Below, one piece after another: positions 9,043 to 17,058 of a DNA stretch of 64,000 nt (the stretch's first letter is position 1; each line of letters begins with the position of its first letter). Location: assembly GCA_041389725.1 (NCBI GenBank), contig JAWKRG010000004.1:682001-746000 (forward strand), read 5' to 3'. The translations under genes and the position numbers were made by a program. This stretch comes from Polyangiaceae bacterium. Lineage in GTDB: Bacteria > Myxococcota_A > Polyangia > Polyangiales > Polyangiaceae. The notes beneath the pieces were generated by a model. The model did not search any database and was not told where the DNA came from. It saw nothing but the letters and a program-made list of their open reading frames with translations.

Positions 9043-9138
9043 GAGGCCAGCATAGCCGCTTCCACGCCAAGCTCGTGCGGGAGGTTCTGTGGAATGGCCC
9101 GGGGTGACGTGGCACGCGAATTGCCAATTCTGGGCGCG

Positions 9139-9687
9139 ATGACGCGACAATCCAGGGGCTTTGGCATAGTACCGCTCGTAGTGGCGCGCCGGACAACGAC
9201 CCTGGTGTCGTGTTGGGCCATTGTGGCACAAGGTTGGCTGGCAGCATGTGGGGGTACCGTCGCGGAGGAGCCATCGGGCCCCGGGGCCGCCGACGCGGTG
9301 ACATGCGAGGCGGCGGCCGGGACTCCCTTTCTCGACGGTCAGCGTGAGCACAACAGTGAGCCATGCCGTTGGTGTCGTTGTGATGCGACGGGGCAGCCGA
9401 CCTGCAACGATTTGCCCGGCATCAGCTGCGAAGCAACCTGCAAGGTGGGTGACCAGCCACTGATCGGCAACGAAACGGTGGCCCCCGCACCGGACTGCCA
9501 GTGCACTTGTCGAACCGAACCCTACGAGCCGCGCTTGGATTGCTCCGGGAGCTGCGGTGGGTTCTGTCTCGATGGCCTTTCACTCTACGAGACGGGAGCA
9601 TCCTTCGAGCGCGGTGAGTGCGAAACTTGTGAGTGTTTGCCGAACGGCGAGCTCGCTTGCGTTCACAAGTGCGACCCTGGGGAGTGA
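9139..9687 (+). CDS. Cys-rich putative lipoprotein
   Basis: About 182 residues from the ATG at 9139; a longer frame from 9094 would put 15 extra residues before the signal sequence. The signal ends in WLAAC, a good lipobox. The mature part holds about 20 Cys in pairs such as CRWCRCDATGQPTC, CQCTC, CSGSCGGFC and CETCECLPNGELAC. These resemble von Willebrand C or EGF-like modules stabilised by disulfides. Function is unknown. It converges on the lipoprotein gene at 9699 with 11 bases between stops. Confidence 0.7.
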   Translation: MTRQSRGFGIVPLVVARRTTTLVSCWAIVAQGWLAACGGTVAEEPSGPGAADAVTCEAAAGTPFLDGQREHNSEPCRWCRCDATGQPTCNDLPGISCEATCKVGDQPLIGNETVAPAPDCQCTCRTEPYEPRLDCSGSCGGFCLDGLSLYETGASFERGECETCECLPNGELACVHKCDPGE

Positions 9688-9698
9688 ATCCTGGGTTG

Positions 9699-10274
9699 TC
9701 ACTTCTTCGCTTTGCAGTGCGCGTCGAACTTCAGTTCGAACTTGGGCTGTCCGACTTCGAAGTCGATTCCGTCCGCCGAGTATTTGACGTCAGCTGCCGC
9801 GGGCGTTGGCGCACCCGCGGCTCGTGCCGCCTTCCATAGCTCTTCGAGGTTGCATGCCGGCACGAAGCCTTTCTCGCTCACCGTAGCTCGACTAACGGAG
9901 CGCTCCATTCCCTTCGTCGCGCAATCCTTTCCGCGGCACCAGTACTTCGAGTTCTCGACTCGTACGGACACCGAGATCCAGTCCCCCACCTTGGGAGCGC
10001 TGCCTGGTGGGCCCGCGCCCAGGTCTGAGATGTCGCGCTCCGTCGCAGGCGCGCGGAACGTGTAGCGGATCTTCGGAGCATAGTCGGCCGTCAGGTCCAC
10101 CGTGCCGTTCGGTAGTGCGTCGTCGATGTCGAGCCGCGTCAGCTCGGACCCTTTCCCAGCGTAGCCTGACACCTGCGCCAGGCTCTTCACGGGCGTGAAC
10201 TTCGACAGGTCCCCTGGGGGTGACACGCCTTCGCAGCCAAAGAGCATCAGCGCCACGGGTAGCGAGCGTCGCAT
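9699..10274 (-). CDS. Putative lipoprotein with NGTVDL domain shared with a kinase ectodomain
   Basis: 191 residues from the ATG at 10274, directly before the signal peptide (RRSLPVALMLFGC, lipobox LFGC). The mature protein carries NGTVDLTxD (residues 56-64) and YxFRxP (71-76). It also carries CNLEELWKAARAAGAP and a Tyr-x-Ala-Asp stretch near the end. The same segments, in the same order, occur in the extracellular part of the Ser/Thr kinase at 28303-30150, with identical spacing between the first two. I take this as a homologous beta-rich domain of about 150 residues, here as a free-standing lipid-anchored protein. Ligand and function are unknown; binding or sensing at the cell surface is an inference. 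Confidence 0.78.
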   Translation of the reverse strand: MRRSLPVALMLFGCEGVSPPGDLSKFTPVKSLAQVSGYAGKGSELTRLDIDDALPNGTVDLTADYAPKIRYTFRAPATERDISDLGAGPPGSAPKVGDWISVSVRVENSKYWCRGKDCATKGMERSVSRATVSEKGFVPACNLEELWKAARAAGAPTPAAADVKYSADGIDFEVGQPKFELKFDAHCKAKK

Positions 10275-10353
10275 GCCTGCAACATACAGCAAATCGGTGG
10301 AATGAGAGGCCGAGAGCTGGAGAAGCTCTGGGTCCGCTCTTCACGATCGAATA

Positions 10354-10422
10354 GGGGTCTAGTGAGGCCAGACGATGAGCGGCTACTCACGCACAGGAAG
10401 GCGCGAGGGTGAGTGGCGGCTG
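10354..10422. repeat. Dispersed repeat with hairpin potential, copy 1
   Basis: GGGGTCTAGTGAGGC starting at 10354, followed by GCGGCTACTCAC at 10379-10390, recurs at 14091-14127 in the same order. A GTGAGTGGCGGC segment near 10410-10421 is a near-perfect inverted copy of GCGGCTACTCAC, giving stem-loop potential. Both copies lie just upstream of plus-strand genes. Confidence 0.55.
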
Positions 10423-10465
10423 ACCGCCCACGCCTGCCGAATCTTGGTTTGCGATTTGGTGCGGT

Positions 10466-11131
10466 GTGTGCCAGCGGCGTGAGCGGTTTCGTGTAGAGTA
10501 TGGGGTGGCCCACGAGCGAACGCAGAGCGTGTTCGACGAGAAGAATCGACGTCGACCCCTCGAGAGAGCGCGTGCGGGGACCCTCGCCGCCGCGCTGCTG
10601 TTGTCGACCACGCCGCTGCACGCCGAGCACGAGACGAGGTTCCGCTTCGTCGAGCCCTTGAAGACACCCGGAGATGTCTATCTCTGGCCGGTCAATCTGC
10701 ATTTGGGCTACGCCAACACCCGCGATGCGAATCATTCCGAATCGGGCTTTGCCTTCGGCATGGACGTGGCGACCTTCACCTACGACGCGCTAGTCGTGGA
10801 CACGGCCACGTTGCGCGCTGCGATTCGCGGGGTGTCCGGGGACTTCTTCGTGGGAACCCGAGTGTTGGGCGCGGTGTACCCCGGTCACGATCTGACGCAT
10901 CAACTGGCCCTCGGAACTGGGCTTGGTTGGGGCTCCATCGGCACCGACTTCGATGCGCAGCGCGACGGCCACTTCATCGTAGCACCCGCCGTGCGCTACA
11001 TGATCTTCGGCCTAGCCGGCCTGGAGCTTGCCGCGCACTTTCCCGTCGCGCGCGGCGGAGACGCCTATCCGACCCTCATCACCGTCAACGTGATGGGCCT
11101 GGGCTTGCTGGTGGCCGCCGCGGGAATGTGA
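10466..11131 (+). CDS. Hypothetical secreted or outer-membrane protein
   Basis: Up to 221 residues. The listed GTG at 10466 is one choice; GTG at 10505 is in frame and gives a shorter, more normal lead into the signal-type segment (AGTLAAALLLSTTPLHA, cleavage expected after HA). The mature part of about 165 residues is rich in Gly, Ala and aromatic residues in short strands (VYLWPVNLHLGYANT, GMDVATFTYDALVV, LALGTGLGWGSIGTDFDAQ). This is compatible with a small beta-barrel. No family was recognised. It is convergent with the 4-TM gene at 11146. Confidence 0.62.
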   Translation: MCQRRERFRVEYGVAHERTQSVFDEKNRRRPLERARAGTLAAALLLSTTPLHAEHETRFRFVEPLKTPGDVYLWPVNLHLGYANTRDANHSESGFAFGMDVATFTYDALVVDTATLRAAIRGVSGDFFVGTRVLGAVYPGHDLTHQLALGTGLGWGSIGTDFDAQRDGHFIVAPAVRYMIFGLAGLELAAHFPVARGGDAYPTLITVNVMGLGLLVAAAGM

Positions 11132-11145
11132 GGTAAGCAACTGCG

Positions 11146-11628
11146 CTAGCTCCGGGTGAATTCAGCGGCGCTCCTGCTGCGTGCACCCTCGCTTCCCGCA
11201 CGACTGCTCTGAGCACCAACAGTGGCTACGCTCAGGGCGCGGTGCCAGGCGATGTCGAAGGCCAACAACACCGGGATGAACAGCCAATTGGTGACGACAA
11301 TCAGCGCCATGCCCCGGGCTGGTACGTCCCCGAGAACGGCGTATCCGTAGGTGATCGCCCCAGCGGTGATCGACTTCTCGATCCAGTTGTACTTGATGAG
11401 CGGCGCCTTTCCGCGCAGGTCCCGGCTCGTCTCGAAGAACATGCATCCGTACATGAAGACGAACCCCATCCACAGGCGGATGACGGATGGATACGTGGAT
11501 GGGGTGCCCCCGAAGAAAGCGATGAACCCCGAGGGGTCGAGGATCCCGCGGACCGAGACGGTCCAGTTGATGAGCGCGTTGCTGAGGAACAGCCAGCGAC
11601 CAAAACGTTCGAGTTTGTGCGGCGTCAT
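11146..11628 (-). CDS. Four-helix membrane protein downstream of ECF41-type sigma factor
   Basis: A 160-residue protein with four hydrophobic segments (WLFLSNALINWTVSVRGIL, VIRLWMGFVFMYGCMFF, ITAGAITYGYAVLGDV, GMALIVVTNWLFIPVLLAF). It resembles small four-helix proteins of the DUF4345 or DoxX kind, but this is not certain. It lies 41 bases downstream of the ECF41-type sigma gene on the same strand, so the two are likely co-transcribed. The last 25 residues are Ser/Arg/Ala-rich and are encoded by a dispersed repeat (11206-11224), which suggests a repeat insertion replaced or extended the original C-terminus. Confidence 0.72.
   Translation of the reverse strand: MTPHKLERFGRWLFLSNALINWTVSVRGILDPSGFIAFFGGTPSTYPSVIRLWMGFVFMYGCMFFETSRDLRGKAPLIKYNWIEKSITAGAITYGYAVLGDVPARGMALIVVTNWLFIPVLLAFDIAWHRALSVATVGAQSSRAGSEGARSRSAAEFTRS
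11206..11224. repeat. 19-nt dispersed repeat, copy 2
   Basis: Identical to 7346-7364 (GCTCTGAGCACCAACAGTG). This copy falls inside the 3' end of the 4-TM gene and supplies its TVGAQSS residues. Confidence 0.6.
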
Positions 11629-11669
11629 GAACCATGGACGCGCAAGGCGAAGCGTAGGGTACGCACCTG

Positions 11670-12575
11670 CTAGGAAAACAGCCTCGCGACCCCGGAGAGG
11701 CGCGCTGGGTCACGGCTCACGCGGAGCGCAACCAGCTGTCCGTTCCGGGTTTCCGCATGGACGACAGCGACCAGAGTCGACGGGTCGGAGCGAAGCCGAA
11801 GCACGATGGCCGCCTCCCCGTTCAAGGTCAGGACCTTCGCGGTCACTTCGACGCCCAGTCTACGTTTGGCGTTCGCCCACTGCTTTCCGACGGCGCGCCT
11901 CCCAAAAGTGGGCTTGCTTGCCGCTTGCACCACGCCGCCGCCATCCACGACTCCCCAGACGTCAGCGGCCAGTAGCGCCGTGAGCCGCTCGACGGAACCG
12001 CTCTCGATCGCGCGTGCGAATTCCTCGACCACTGCCTGGTCGACAGGGACGTCGACGTTCTCGTGGACACGCGCCAGCGAAAGTGCGGTCCTAGCTCGCC
12101 GCAACAGTGCCTTTGCGGCGTTCGCGTTGGTATCCAATACCTCCGCCACTTCGCTCAGGGACCGGTCGCAAACGTCGTGCAGGATCAGTACCGCGCGCTG
12201 CCGTGGGGAGAGTCGTTGCAGTGCCACCACCACGGCGAAGCGCACGTCTTCACGCAGAATGACGGCGCTCTCCGGGGCGTCACTTGCTACGACGGTCCAC
12301 TCCTGCCCCGGCAGAGGATCGACCAGTTCACTGGCGCGGCGAGCCACCCGAGCACGTCTCAGATGGTCCAGGCAAAGCCGAGTCGTCAGGGTGAGCAGCC
12401 ACCCCGTTGCGTCTTCCTGCTGAACCTGCCCGCTGCGCTCCAGCGCCAGCCGAGACGCTTCTTGAGTCAAGTCCTCGGCGTCGGCTCGATTGCCCGTCAT
12501 GCGGTAGCAAATGGCCCATATCCGCCGGCGGTTGCCGTGCAGCGAATCCCGCACGCGTGTGATGGAGTCGGTCAT
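11670..12575 (-). CDS. ECF41-type RNA polymerase sigma factor with SnoaL-like C-terminal domain
   Basis: A 301-residue protein, longer than a plain ECF sigma factor. Region 2 is clear at about residues 10-75 (IWAICYRMTGNRADAEDLTQ, TLTTRLCLDHLRRAR). Region 4 is at about 115-170 (LSPRQRAVLILHDVCDRSL, then LLRRARTAL). The extra C-terminal domain (about 185-300) is NTF2/SnoaL-like and contains the DGGG motif typical of ECF41 factors (WGVVDGGGVVQAA), with DPARL near the end where the family has a related NPDKL-type motif. In ECF41 the extension acts as a built-in regulator instead of an anti-sigma factor. The family is usually next to carboxymuconolactone decarboxylase, oxidoreductase or epimerase genes, but here the partner is a 4-TM protein. 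Confidence 0.88.
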   Translation of the reverse strand: MTDSITRVRDSLHGNRRRIWAICYRMTGNRADAEDLTQEASRLALERSGQVQQEDATGWLLTLTTRLCLDHLRRARVARRASELVDPLPGQEWTVVASDAPESAVILREDVRFAVVVALQRLSPRQRAVLILHDVCDRSLSEVAEVLDTNANAAKALLRRARTALSLARVHENVDVPVDQAVVEEFARAIESGSVERLTALLAADVWGVVDGGGVVQAASKPTFGRRAVGKQWANAKRRLGVEVTAKVLTLNGEAAIVLRLRSDPSTLVAVVHAETRNGQLVALRVSRDPARLSGVARLFS

Positions 12576-12714
12576 CGGACGGACCAGGAGTCCCGGTCGA
12601 GCAGTCGGATAGTCCTATACGAGATGAGGACGTTCGACGAGCCTCCAAGGGTACGCACAGGATGCAATCTCGGTACGAATCTGGACTGGGCGTCGTCCCC
12701 TGAACCAGGCGCAG

Positions 12715-13956
12715 CTATTCGATCGTGGAGTTCACTACGGTCGGGTCGGACTTCGCGATGATGTAGAAGCCGGGAAAGCCCGGGGTCTCGAAGGCACCCT
12801 TCGGGTTCAGGCGGAAGATGGAGTCCGTGAGCGTCAGGGAGCCCGTCTTGTTGTTGCTGACGAAGAAGACCGCGCTCCCGCCCTCGTTGGCGTGGTTGTG
12901 CTCCATCAGCGAGCTCGTCACGTTGAGCACGATCTCGTTGCCGTCGTTGTAGACGGCGCCGCCGTTGCCGCCGTCGCCAGCGTTCGCCCCATGGCCCACC
13001 GCGGTGTTGTACGAGAAGAGCGAGTTGTAGATGTTCCAAGAGACGCCGATGCTGCTGAGGGCGCCGCCGTTGGCGCAGGAGTTCCCAAACCCGTCCTTGC
13101 CGCCGAAGGTGCTGTTCACGACCCATACCGGCCGTGCGGGGCCCGCGCCGGGCGCGACCAGGTAGTCGAGCTTACGAATCGCGCCGCCGCCGACGTCCGA
13201 GCCGAGTGGGTCGCACACGTTGTTGAAGAACCGTGCATTGACGACCTTGAGGCTTCCGCCCTGAGCGTGAATCGCACCGCCGCCGCCGTCGTTGTTGTTG
13301 CCCTCGGCGATCCCGACCGCGCTGCCATCCACGAAGGTGATGTTCTGCACCACCAGCTGCACGCCGGGGTTCGTGTTGCAGTCGCCAGGGCCGGGTGGAT
13401 AGACCTGCGCCTTGTCGCAGGTGGCCATGTACAAGATGCGAACCTTGCCGCCACCGCTCAGCGTGACTTTGCCGCCGCCGTCGATCACGAGCTTGGTGCC
13501 CTTGTCGTTGAACACCTTGGCGGTCTTGGTGAGCGTGATGGTGACGGGATTGGGTCCGCAGTCGAAGGTGATGATGCCGCCCTTCGCCACCGCACTCACG
13601 AAGGCGTCGCCAGTGCAACTCGCCGGCGTGCCATCGCCGATCACCGTGGTGGGGGAGGACACGTCCTCGGCTTGACCGGCAGCGGGCACGGTCGCTTTGC
13701 CTTCCGACCAGCCCGCGGGCGGACCATCATCGGGATTGGTTGCACCCGCAGACCCTCCGCTCGCGCCAGCGCCAGTTCCGCCAGTGCCGCCAGCGCCGGT
13801 TCCACCGTTGCCTCCGCTGCTCGTGCCGCCACTTCCGCTCGCAGCGCTGCTTCCGCCGCCACCTGCTGACGAGTCGTCGTCGGATCCGCAACCCGTGGTG
13901 AACGGAATGAGAGCAAACACCGACGCCACGAACAGTGCACGAGCGTGAGTCTTCAT
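12715..13956 (-). CDS. Putative lipoprotein with right-handed beta-helix
   Basis: 413 residues from the ATG at 13956, directly before the signal peptide (ALFVASVFALIPFTTGC). A Gly/Ser/Thr linker of about 40 residues follows the Cys (GGGGSSAASGSGGTSSGGNG type). The rest reads as a parallel beta-helix: repeated strands separated by Asn/Gly turns, with GGGAI, GGAV and GGAL elements, and phrases such as VVQNITFVDGS, VVNSTFGG, IYNSLFSYNTAVG and LTLTDSIFRLN. This pattern is shared by polymorphic outer-membrane proteins and pectate-lyase-like folds. No lyase catalytic set was seen, so an adhesin or surface carbohydrate-binding role is as likely as an enzyme. Confidence 0.8.
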   Translation of the reverse strand: MKTHARALFVASVFALIPFTTGCGSDDDSSAGGGGSSAASGSGGTSSGGNGGTGAGGTGGTGAGASGGSAGATNPDDGPPAGWSEGKATVPAAGQAEDVSSPTTVIGDGTPASCTGDAFVSAVAKGGIITFDCGPNPVTITLTKTAKVFNDKGTKLVIDGGGKVTLSGGGKVRILYMATCDKAQVYPPGPGDCNTNPGVQLVVQNITFVDGSAVGIAEGNNNDGGGGAIHAQGGSLKVVNARFFNNVCDPLGSDVGGGAIRKLDYLVAPGAGPARPVWVVNSTFGGKDGFGNSCANGGALSSIGVSWNIYNSLFSYNTAVGHGANAGDGGNGGAVYNDGNEIVLNVTSSLMEHNHANEGGSAVFFVSNNKTGSLTLTDSIFRLNPKGAFETPGFPGFYIIAKSDPTVVNSTIE

Positions 13957-14090
13957 GCCGGGATTATCCCCGGCCACGCGAAGCCGCGCAATCGCGGGCT
14001 CCCGCGAGAGCCGACCGCCGCTGCGAATCGCTGGCCTCCAGCGAGGGCCGACCAGACGCCGTCGGATGCAAGACCGCATCAAGCAGAATG

Positions 14091-14190
14091 GGGGTCTAGT
14101 GAGGCGAGACGCGAGGCGGCTACTCACGCGCGGCAAGACGAGAAGCGGCTACTCACACGCAGCGAGGCAGACAGCGAGGGTGAGTCACGC
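14091..14190. repeat. Dispersed repeat with hairpin potential, copy 2
   Basis: GGGGTCTAGTGAGGC at 14091 matches 10354. GCGGCTACTCAC occurs twice here (14116-14127 and 14145-14156). A partly complementary GGGTGAGTCACGCC follows near 14178, so stem-loops can form as in copy 1. It sits upstream of the diguanylate cyclase gene. Confidence 0.55.
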
Positions 14191-14236
14191 CGTCACAGGA
14201 ATGTGAGGGGGCTCGGCTCGGTGGTATGACAGCGAG

Positions 14237-15409
14237 ATGGCCCCGGCCCAGGATGCAGCGCGCCTTCAGGCGCTCGAGCGCGAGAACGCGGAGCTGCGGC
14301 GCGCGGTCGGTCTGCTGCATCAGATCGGCAACCTGGTTCGCGAATCCTTGGAGCTCGAGCCAACCTGCTACGCCGTGTTGACGGGAGTGACCGCCGGCGT
14401 CGGCTTGGGACTGAACCGAGCGCTCCTCTTTCTGGTTGATGACGAGGAGCGCACGATGCTGCGCGGAGTTGCCGCAGTCGGTCCAGCGGACGCCGAAGAA
14501 GCGGACCGAGTGTGGCGGTCGATCGAAAGCAACGCACCAGGGCTCAGCGAACTCTACCGCTCCGGTCTCAGCCAGCGCGCGCACCCGGGACCTTTGGATC
14601 GCGTGACCAAGGAGACTCGAGTGAGCGTCGAGGGAGACACCCCCATCGCGCTGGCACTTCGCCGCGGCGAGCTCGTGCGGGGCGAGGGCAGTGACGACTT
14701 GGGCGGCCTACTCAGTCTAGAGACGGCGCTGGCGGCGCCGCTTCGTGGCGCCGATCGCGTGCGTGGCGTGCTCTACGGTGACAATCGCTTCACGGGCAAG
14801 CCCCTCGACAAAGCGCGCGAGCTGGTGTTCTCCCTGATCGCCGACCACGCAGGCCGCGCCATCGAGCAGGCGCATCACTACGAGCACGTCGCACGCCAGG
14901 CGCGCACCGACGCGCTGACGGAACTCGAGCATCACGGCCGCATGATGGAAGCCGCGCGAAGCGCGATTGCACAGGCTCGAAGCAGCGCTGAACCCTTGGG
15001 CCTGGCCATGCTGGACCTCGACGACTTCAAGCGAGTGAACGACACCTACGGTCATCTCGCCGGGGATGCACTGCTGGCCGGCGTTGCGGCGAGACTTCGC
15101 GGCGTACTTCGTGCCGGGCAAACCCCCTATCGCTACGGCGGCGAGGAGTTCGCGGTGCTGCTGCCGAGCGCGACGCACGAAGCACTGGCCAGCGTCGGTG
15201 AGCGCCTGCGTACTGCCGTGGCGGAGCATCCTTTCACGGTCGACGCGGAACACACGCTGCAGGTGACGTGCTCCGTGGGCATGGCGAGTCTGGCTCCCGA
15301 TGACGACGCGGCAGCCCTGATTCATCGCGCCGATCAAGCTCTGCTATTGGCAAAGTCATCAGGCAAGAACCGCGTGGTGGTGGCACCAGCGGCGAGTTCC
15401 GCTCCCTGA
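14237..15409 (+). CDS. GAF-GGDEF diguanylate cyclase
   Basis: A 390-residue cytoplasmic protein. A short N-terminal coiled coil (ALERENAELRRAVGLLHQIG) leads into a GAF-like sensor domain at about residues 30-215. The GGDEF domain lies at about 230-385, with LGLAMLDLDDFKRVNDTYGH, the active-site loop RYGGEEF, and the ending ALLLAKSSGKNRVV. The catalytic signature is intact, so it should make cyclic di-GMP from two GTP. The inhibitory I-site (RxxD five residues before GGEEF) reads RAGQ here, so product inhibition at that site is probably lost. No membrane segment is present, and the signal is presumably sensed by the GAF domain. It stands alone. Confidence 0.92.
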   Translation: MAPAQDAARLQALERENAELRRAVGLLHQIGNLVRESLELEPTCYAVLTGVTAGVGLGLNRALLFLVDDEERTMLRGVAAVGPADAEEADRVWRSIESNAPGLSELYRSGLSQRAHPGPLDRVTKETRVSVEGDTPIALALRRGELVRGEGSDDLGGLLSLETALAAPLRGADRVRGVLYGDNRFTGKPLDKARELVFSLIADHAGRAIEQAHHYEHVARQARTDALTELEHHGRMMEAARSAIAQARSSAEPLGLAMLDLDDFKRVNDTYGHLAGDALLAGVAARLRGVLRAGQTPYRYGGEEFAVLLPSATHEALASVGERLRTAVAEHPFTVDAEHTLQVTCSVGMASLAPDDDAAALIHRADQALLLAKSSGKNRVVVAPAASSAP

Positions 15410-15474
15410 CGCGCGACGCACGGCTCGGTCGTCAGCGGGTGGATCTGGACTCGCGAGGCGTGTAGGATTCGCCC

Positions 15475-16083
15475 ATGATTCGCGCGACGTTCATGGCCTG
15501 CGTCCTCGTCTGCGGTGCCTGCAGCGGTTCGGAGTCGAGTGACAACCCCGGCGACGCGGGAACCGCGGATGTGCAGACCGACGGCACCAACAAGCCGCCG
15601 GCCCAAGGTGGTCTCTCCCTGAGTGTCGATGCGAGTTCCAGCCCACCCTCGGGCGCCAGCTGCACGATCCAGGCGCACACTGCCTCGATCGGGCAGCCTC
15701 CTCCCGACGCGGCCAATCCCGGTGGGCGCGTCGTCGATGGGCAGGACGGTGCCAGCGTGACCTGCGCGGTGAGGCCATCTGCCAGTGGGTTCGACGTCAC
15801 TGGCATCATCTCGCGCGCCGGCATCTCTTTTGGCATTCAAGGCAAGGTTGCGGCCGACGGCACTGGCACCGCAGACGTCACGTACTTCGACCCCGCGAGT
15901 GCCATCACGTTGAAGAGCCCTGCCAGCACGCCCTGCCAGCTGTCGGCGCCTCAAGCTTCGACCGTGTCGGCTGGACGAATTTGGGCTGGGATCCAGTGTC
16001 CGGGTCTGGCCGGGGAAGCGACACCCGCACTGTATTGTGCAGGTCAGGGCCACTTAATTTTGGAGAACTGCGACACGCAGTAG
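15475..16083 (+). CDS. Putative lipoprotein, unknown function
   Basis: 202 residues. The signal peptide (MIRATFMACVLVCGAC) ends in a lipid-type Cys, and an Asp/Thr/Gly linker follows. The mature domain of about 150 residues has several Cys (SCTIQAH, VTCAVRP, TPCQLSA, IQCPG, ALYCAG, ENCDTQ) and beta-strand character (FDVTGIISRAGISFGIQG). Family unknown. It begins 66 bases after the diguanylate cyclase gene on the same strand, but nothing else links the two. Confidence 0.7.
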   Translation: MIRATFMACVLVCGACSGSESSDNPGDAGTADVQTDGTNKPPAQGGLSLSVDASSSPPSGASCTIQAHTASIGQPPPDAANPGGRVVDGQDGASVTCAVRPSASGFDVTGIISRAGISFGIQGKVAADGTGTADVTYFDPASAITLKSPASTPCQLSAPQASTVSAGRIWAGIQCPGLAGEATPALYCAGQGHLILENCDTQ

Positions 16084-16216
16084 TCCATTCGCGTGCGGCG
16101 CTCTCATGTGCGCTGCTGTGTGCTTCGAACCTACGCGCACCTGCGACGCGCACGCTCGACCCCACTCGTGCTAGTTTTGAACTGCGGCGGGGGCTTGAAT
16201 TGGGAGGTTCAGGACC

Positions 16217-16963
16217 ATGAAGCGTTTTGCAGCAGTGTTGGGTGCGGCGTGGGTCTTCTTGCTTGTCGGCGCCTGCGGCGGCTCCGATGAAGAGAGCCCT
16301 TCGAGCGGAGGTTCGAGCAGCGGAGGTTCCGCCGGCACGAGCGGAGGTGCCGGCTCTTCGAGTGGCGGCACGGCCGGCACGGCGACCGGCGGCACGGCTG
16401 GCACCGCAACGGGTGGCACGGCCGGCACGGCGACCGGCGGCACGGCTGGCACCGCAACGGGAGGAAGCGCTGGCACTGCAACGGGCGGCACGGGTGGCGG
16501 CAACGCGACTTGTCCCGGCACACAGCCGCAGGACAACTCCAACTGCAGCAATCCCGGATTGAACTGTCCCTACGCGGGTGAACAATGCACGTGCTGGAAC
16601 GGCAATTGGAACTGCAACGCCTGCCCGGATCAGCAGCCGCAACAAGGCGCCAACTGCAATGGTCAGGGTGTGCGGTGCGACTTCGGTGCGAATCGCTGCC
16701 GCTGCATCCAGGGCAATTGGGCGTGCTACACCTGCCCGGACCAGCAACCTCAGGATAACTCCAACTGCAACAGCGGGGGCCTGCAGTGTGGCTACGGCAA
16801 CGTGGCGTGCAGCTGCTTCGGCGGCAACTGGAACTGCACGGGCGGTGGCAATGGCTGTCCGCAGCAGCCGCCGAACCCTGGTAGCGGCTGCAACGGCAGC
16901 TCCGTCTGCAACTGGGGTAACACCCAGTGCGCTTGCGTGCAGAACAACTGGCTGTGTAACTGA
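16217..16963 (+). CDS. Cys-rich putative lipoprotein with repetitive Gly/Thr/Ala linker
   Basis: 248 residues. The signal ends in LLVGAC, a good lipobox. The linker (about residues 25-95) is low complexity, made of TAGTATGG units, and the DNA beneath is a tandem repeat. The C-terminal 155 residues are Cys- and Asn-rich and contain about four modules such as CTCWNGNWNCNACP, CRCIQGNWACYTCP, CSCFGGNWNCTGG and CACVQNNWLCN. Each has the pattern CxCxxxNWxC. Short GNW-type modules of this kind are seen in secreted myxobacterial proteins; their role is unknown. A strong hairpin follows the stop codon. Confidence 0.8.
   Translation: MKRFAAVLGAAWVFLLVGACGGSDEESPSSGGSSSGGSAGTSGGAGSSSGGTAGTATGGTAGTATGGTAGTATGGTAGTATGGSAGTATGGTGGGNATCPGTQPQDNSNCSNPGLNCPYAGEQCTCWNGNWNCNACPDQQPQQGANCNGQGVRCDFGANRCRCIQGNWACYTCPDQQPQDNSNCNSGGLQCGYGNVACSCFGGNWNCTGGGNGCPQQPPNPGSGCNGSSVCNWGNTQCACVQNNWLCN
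16369..16490 (+). repeat. In-frame tandem repeat encoding Gly/Thr/Ala linker
   Basis: Repeated GGCACGGCTGGCACCGCAAC-type units with small variations, in frame within the lipoprotein gene, encode TAGTATGG repeats. The length is a multiple of three throughout, so copy-number changes would keep the frame. Confidence 0.6.
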
Positions 16964-16978
16964 CGCCTTGGCTGACCG

Positions 16979-17009
16979 GGTCGCGTGCGCTCACGGGCGG
17001 CACGCGACC
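16979..17009. terminator. Perfect 10-bp hairpin, likely terminator
   Basis: GGTCGCGTGC (16979-16988) and GCACGCGACC (17000-17009) form a perfect 10-bp stem with an 11-nt loop. It lies 16 bases after the stop of the Cys-rich lipoprotein and before the end of the convergent Uma2 gene. There is no long U-tract; it may serve both directions. Confidence 0.5.
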
Positions 17010-17058
17010 TTGACACGGCCCGCGGGGTGAAATCACCGACACCTGGCCGGCGGAGCGG

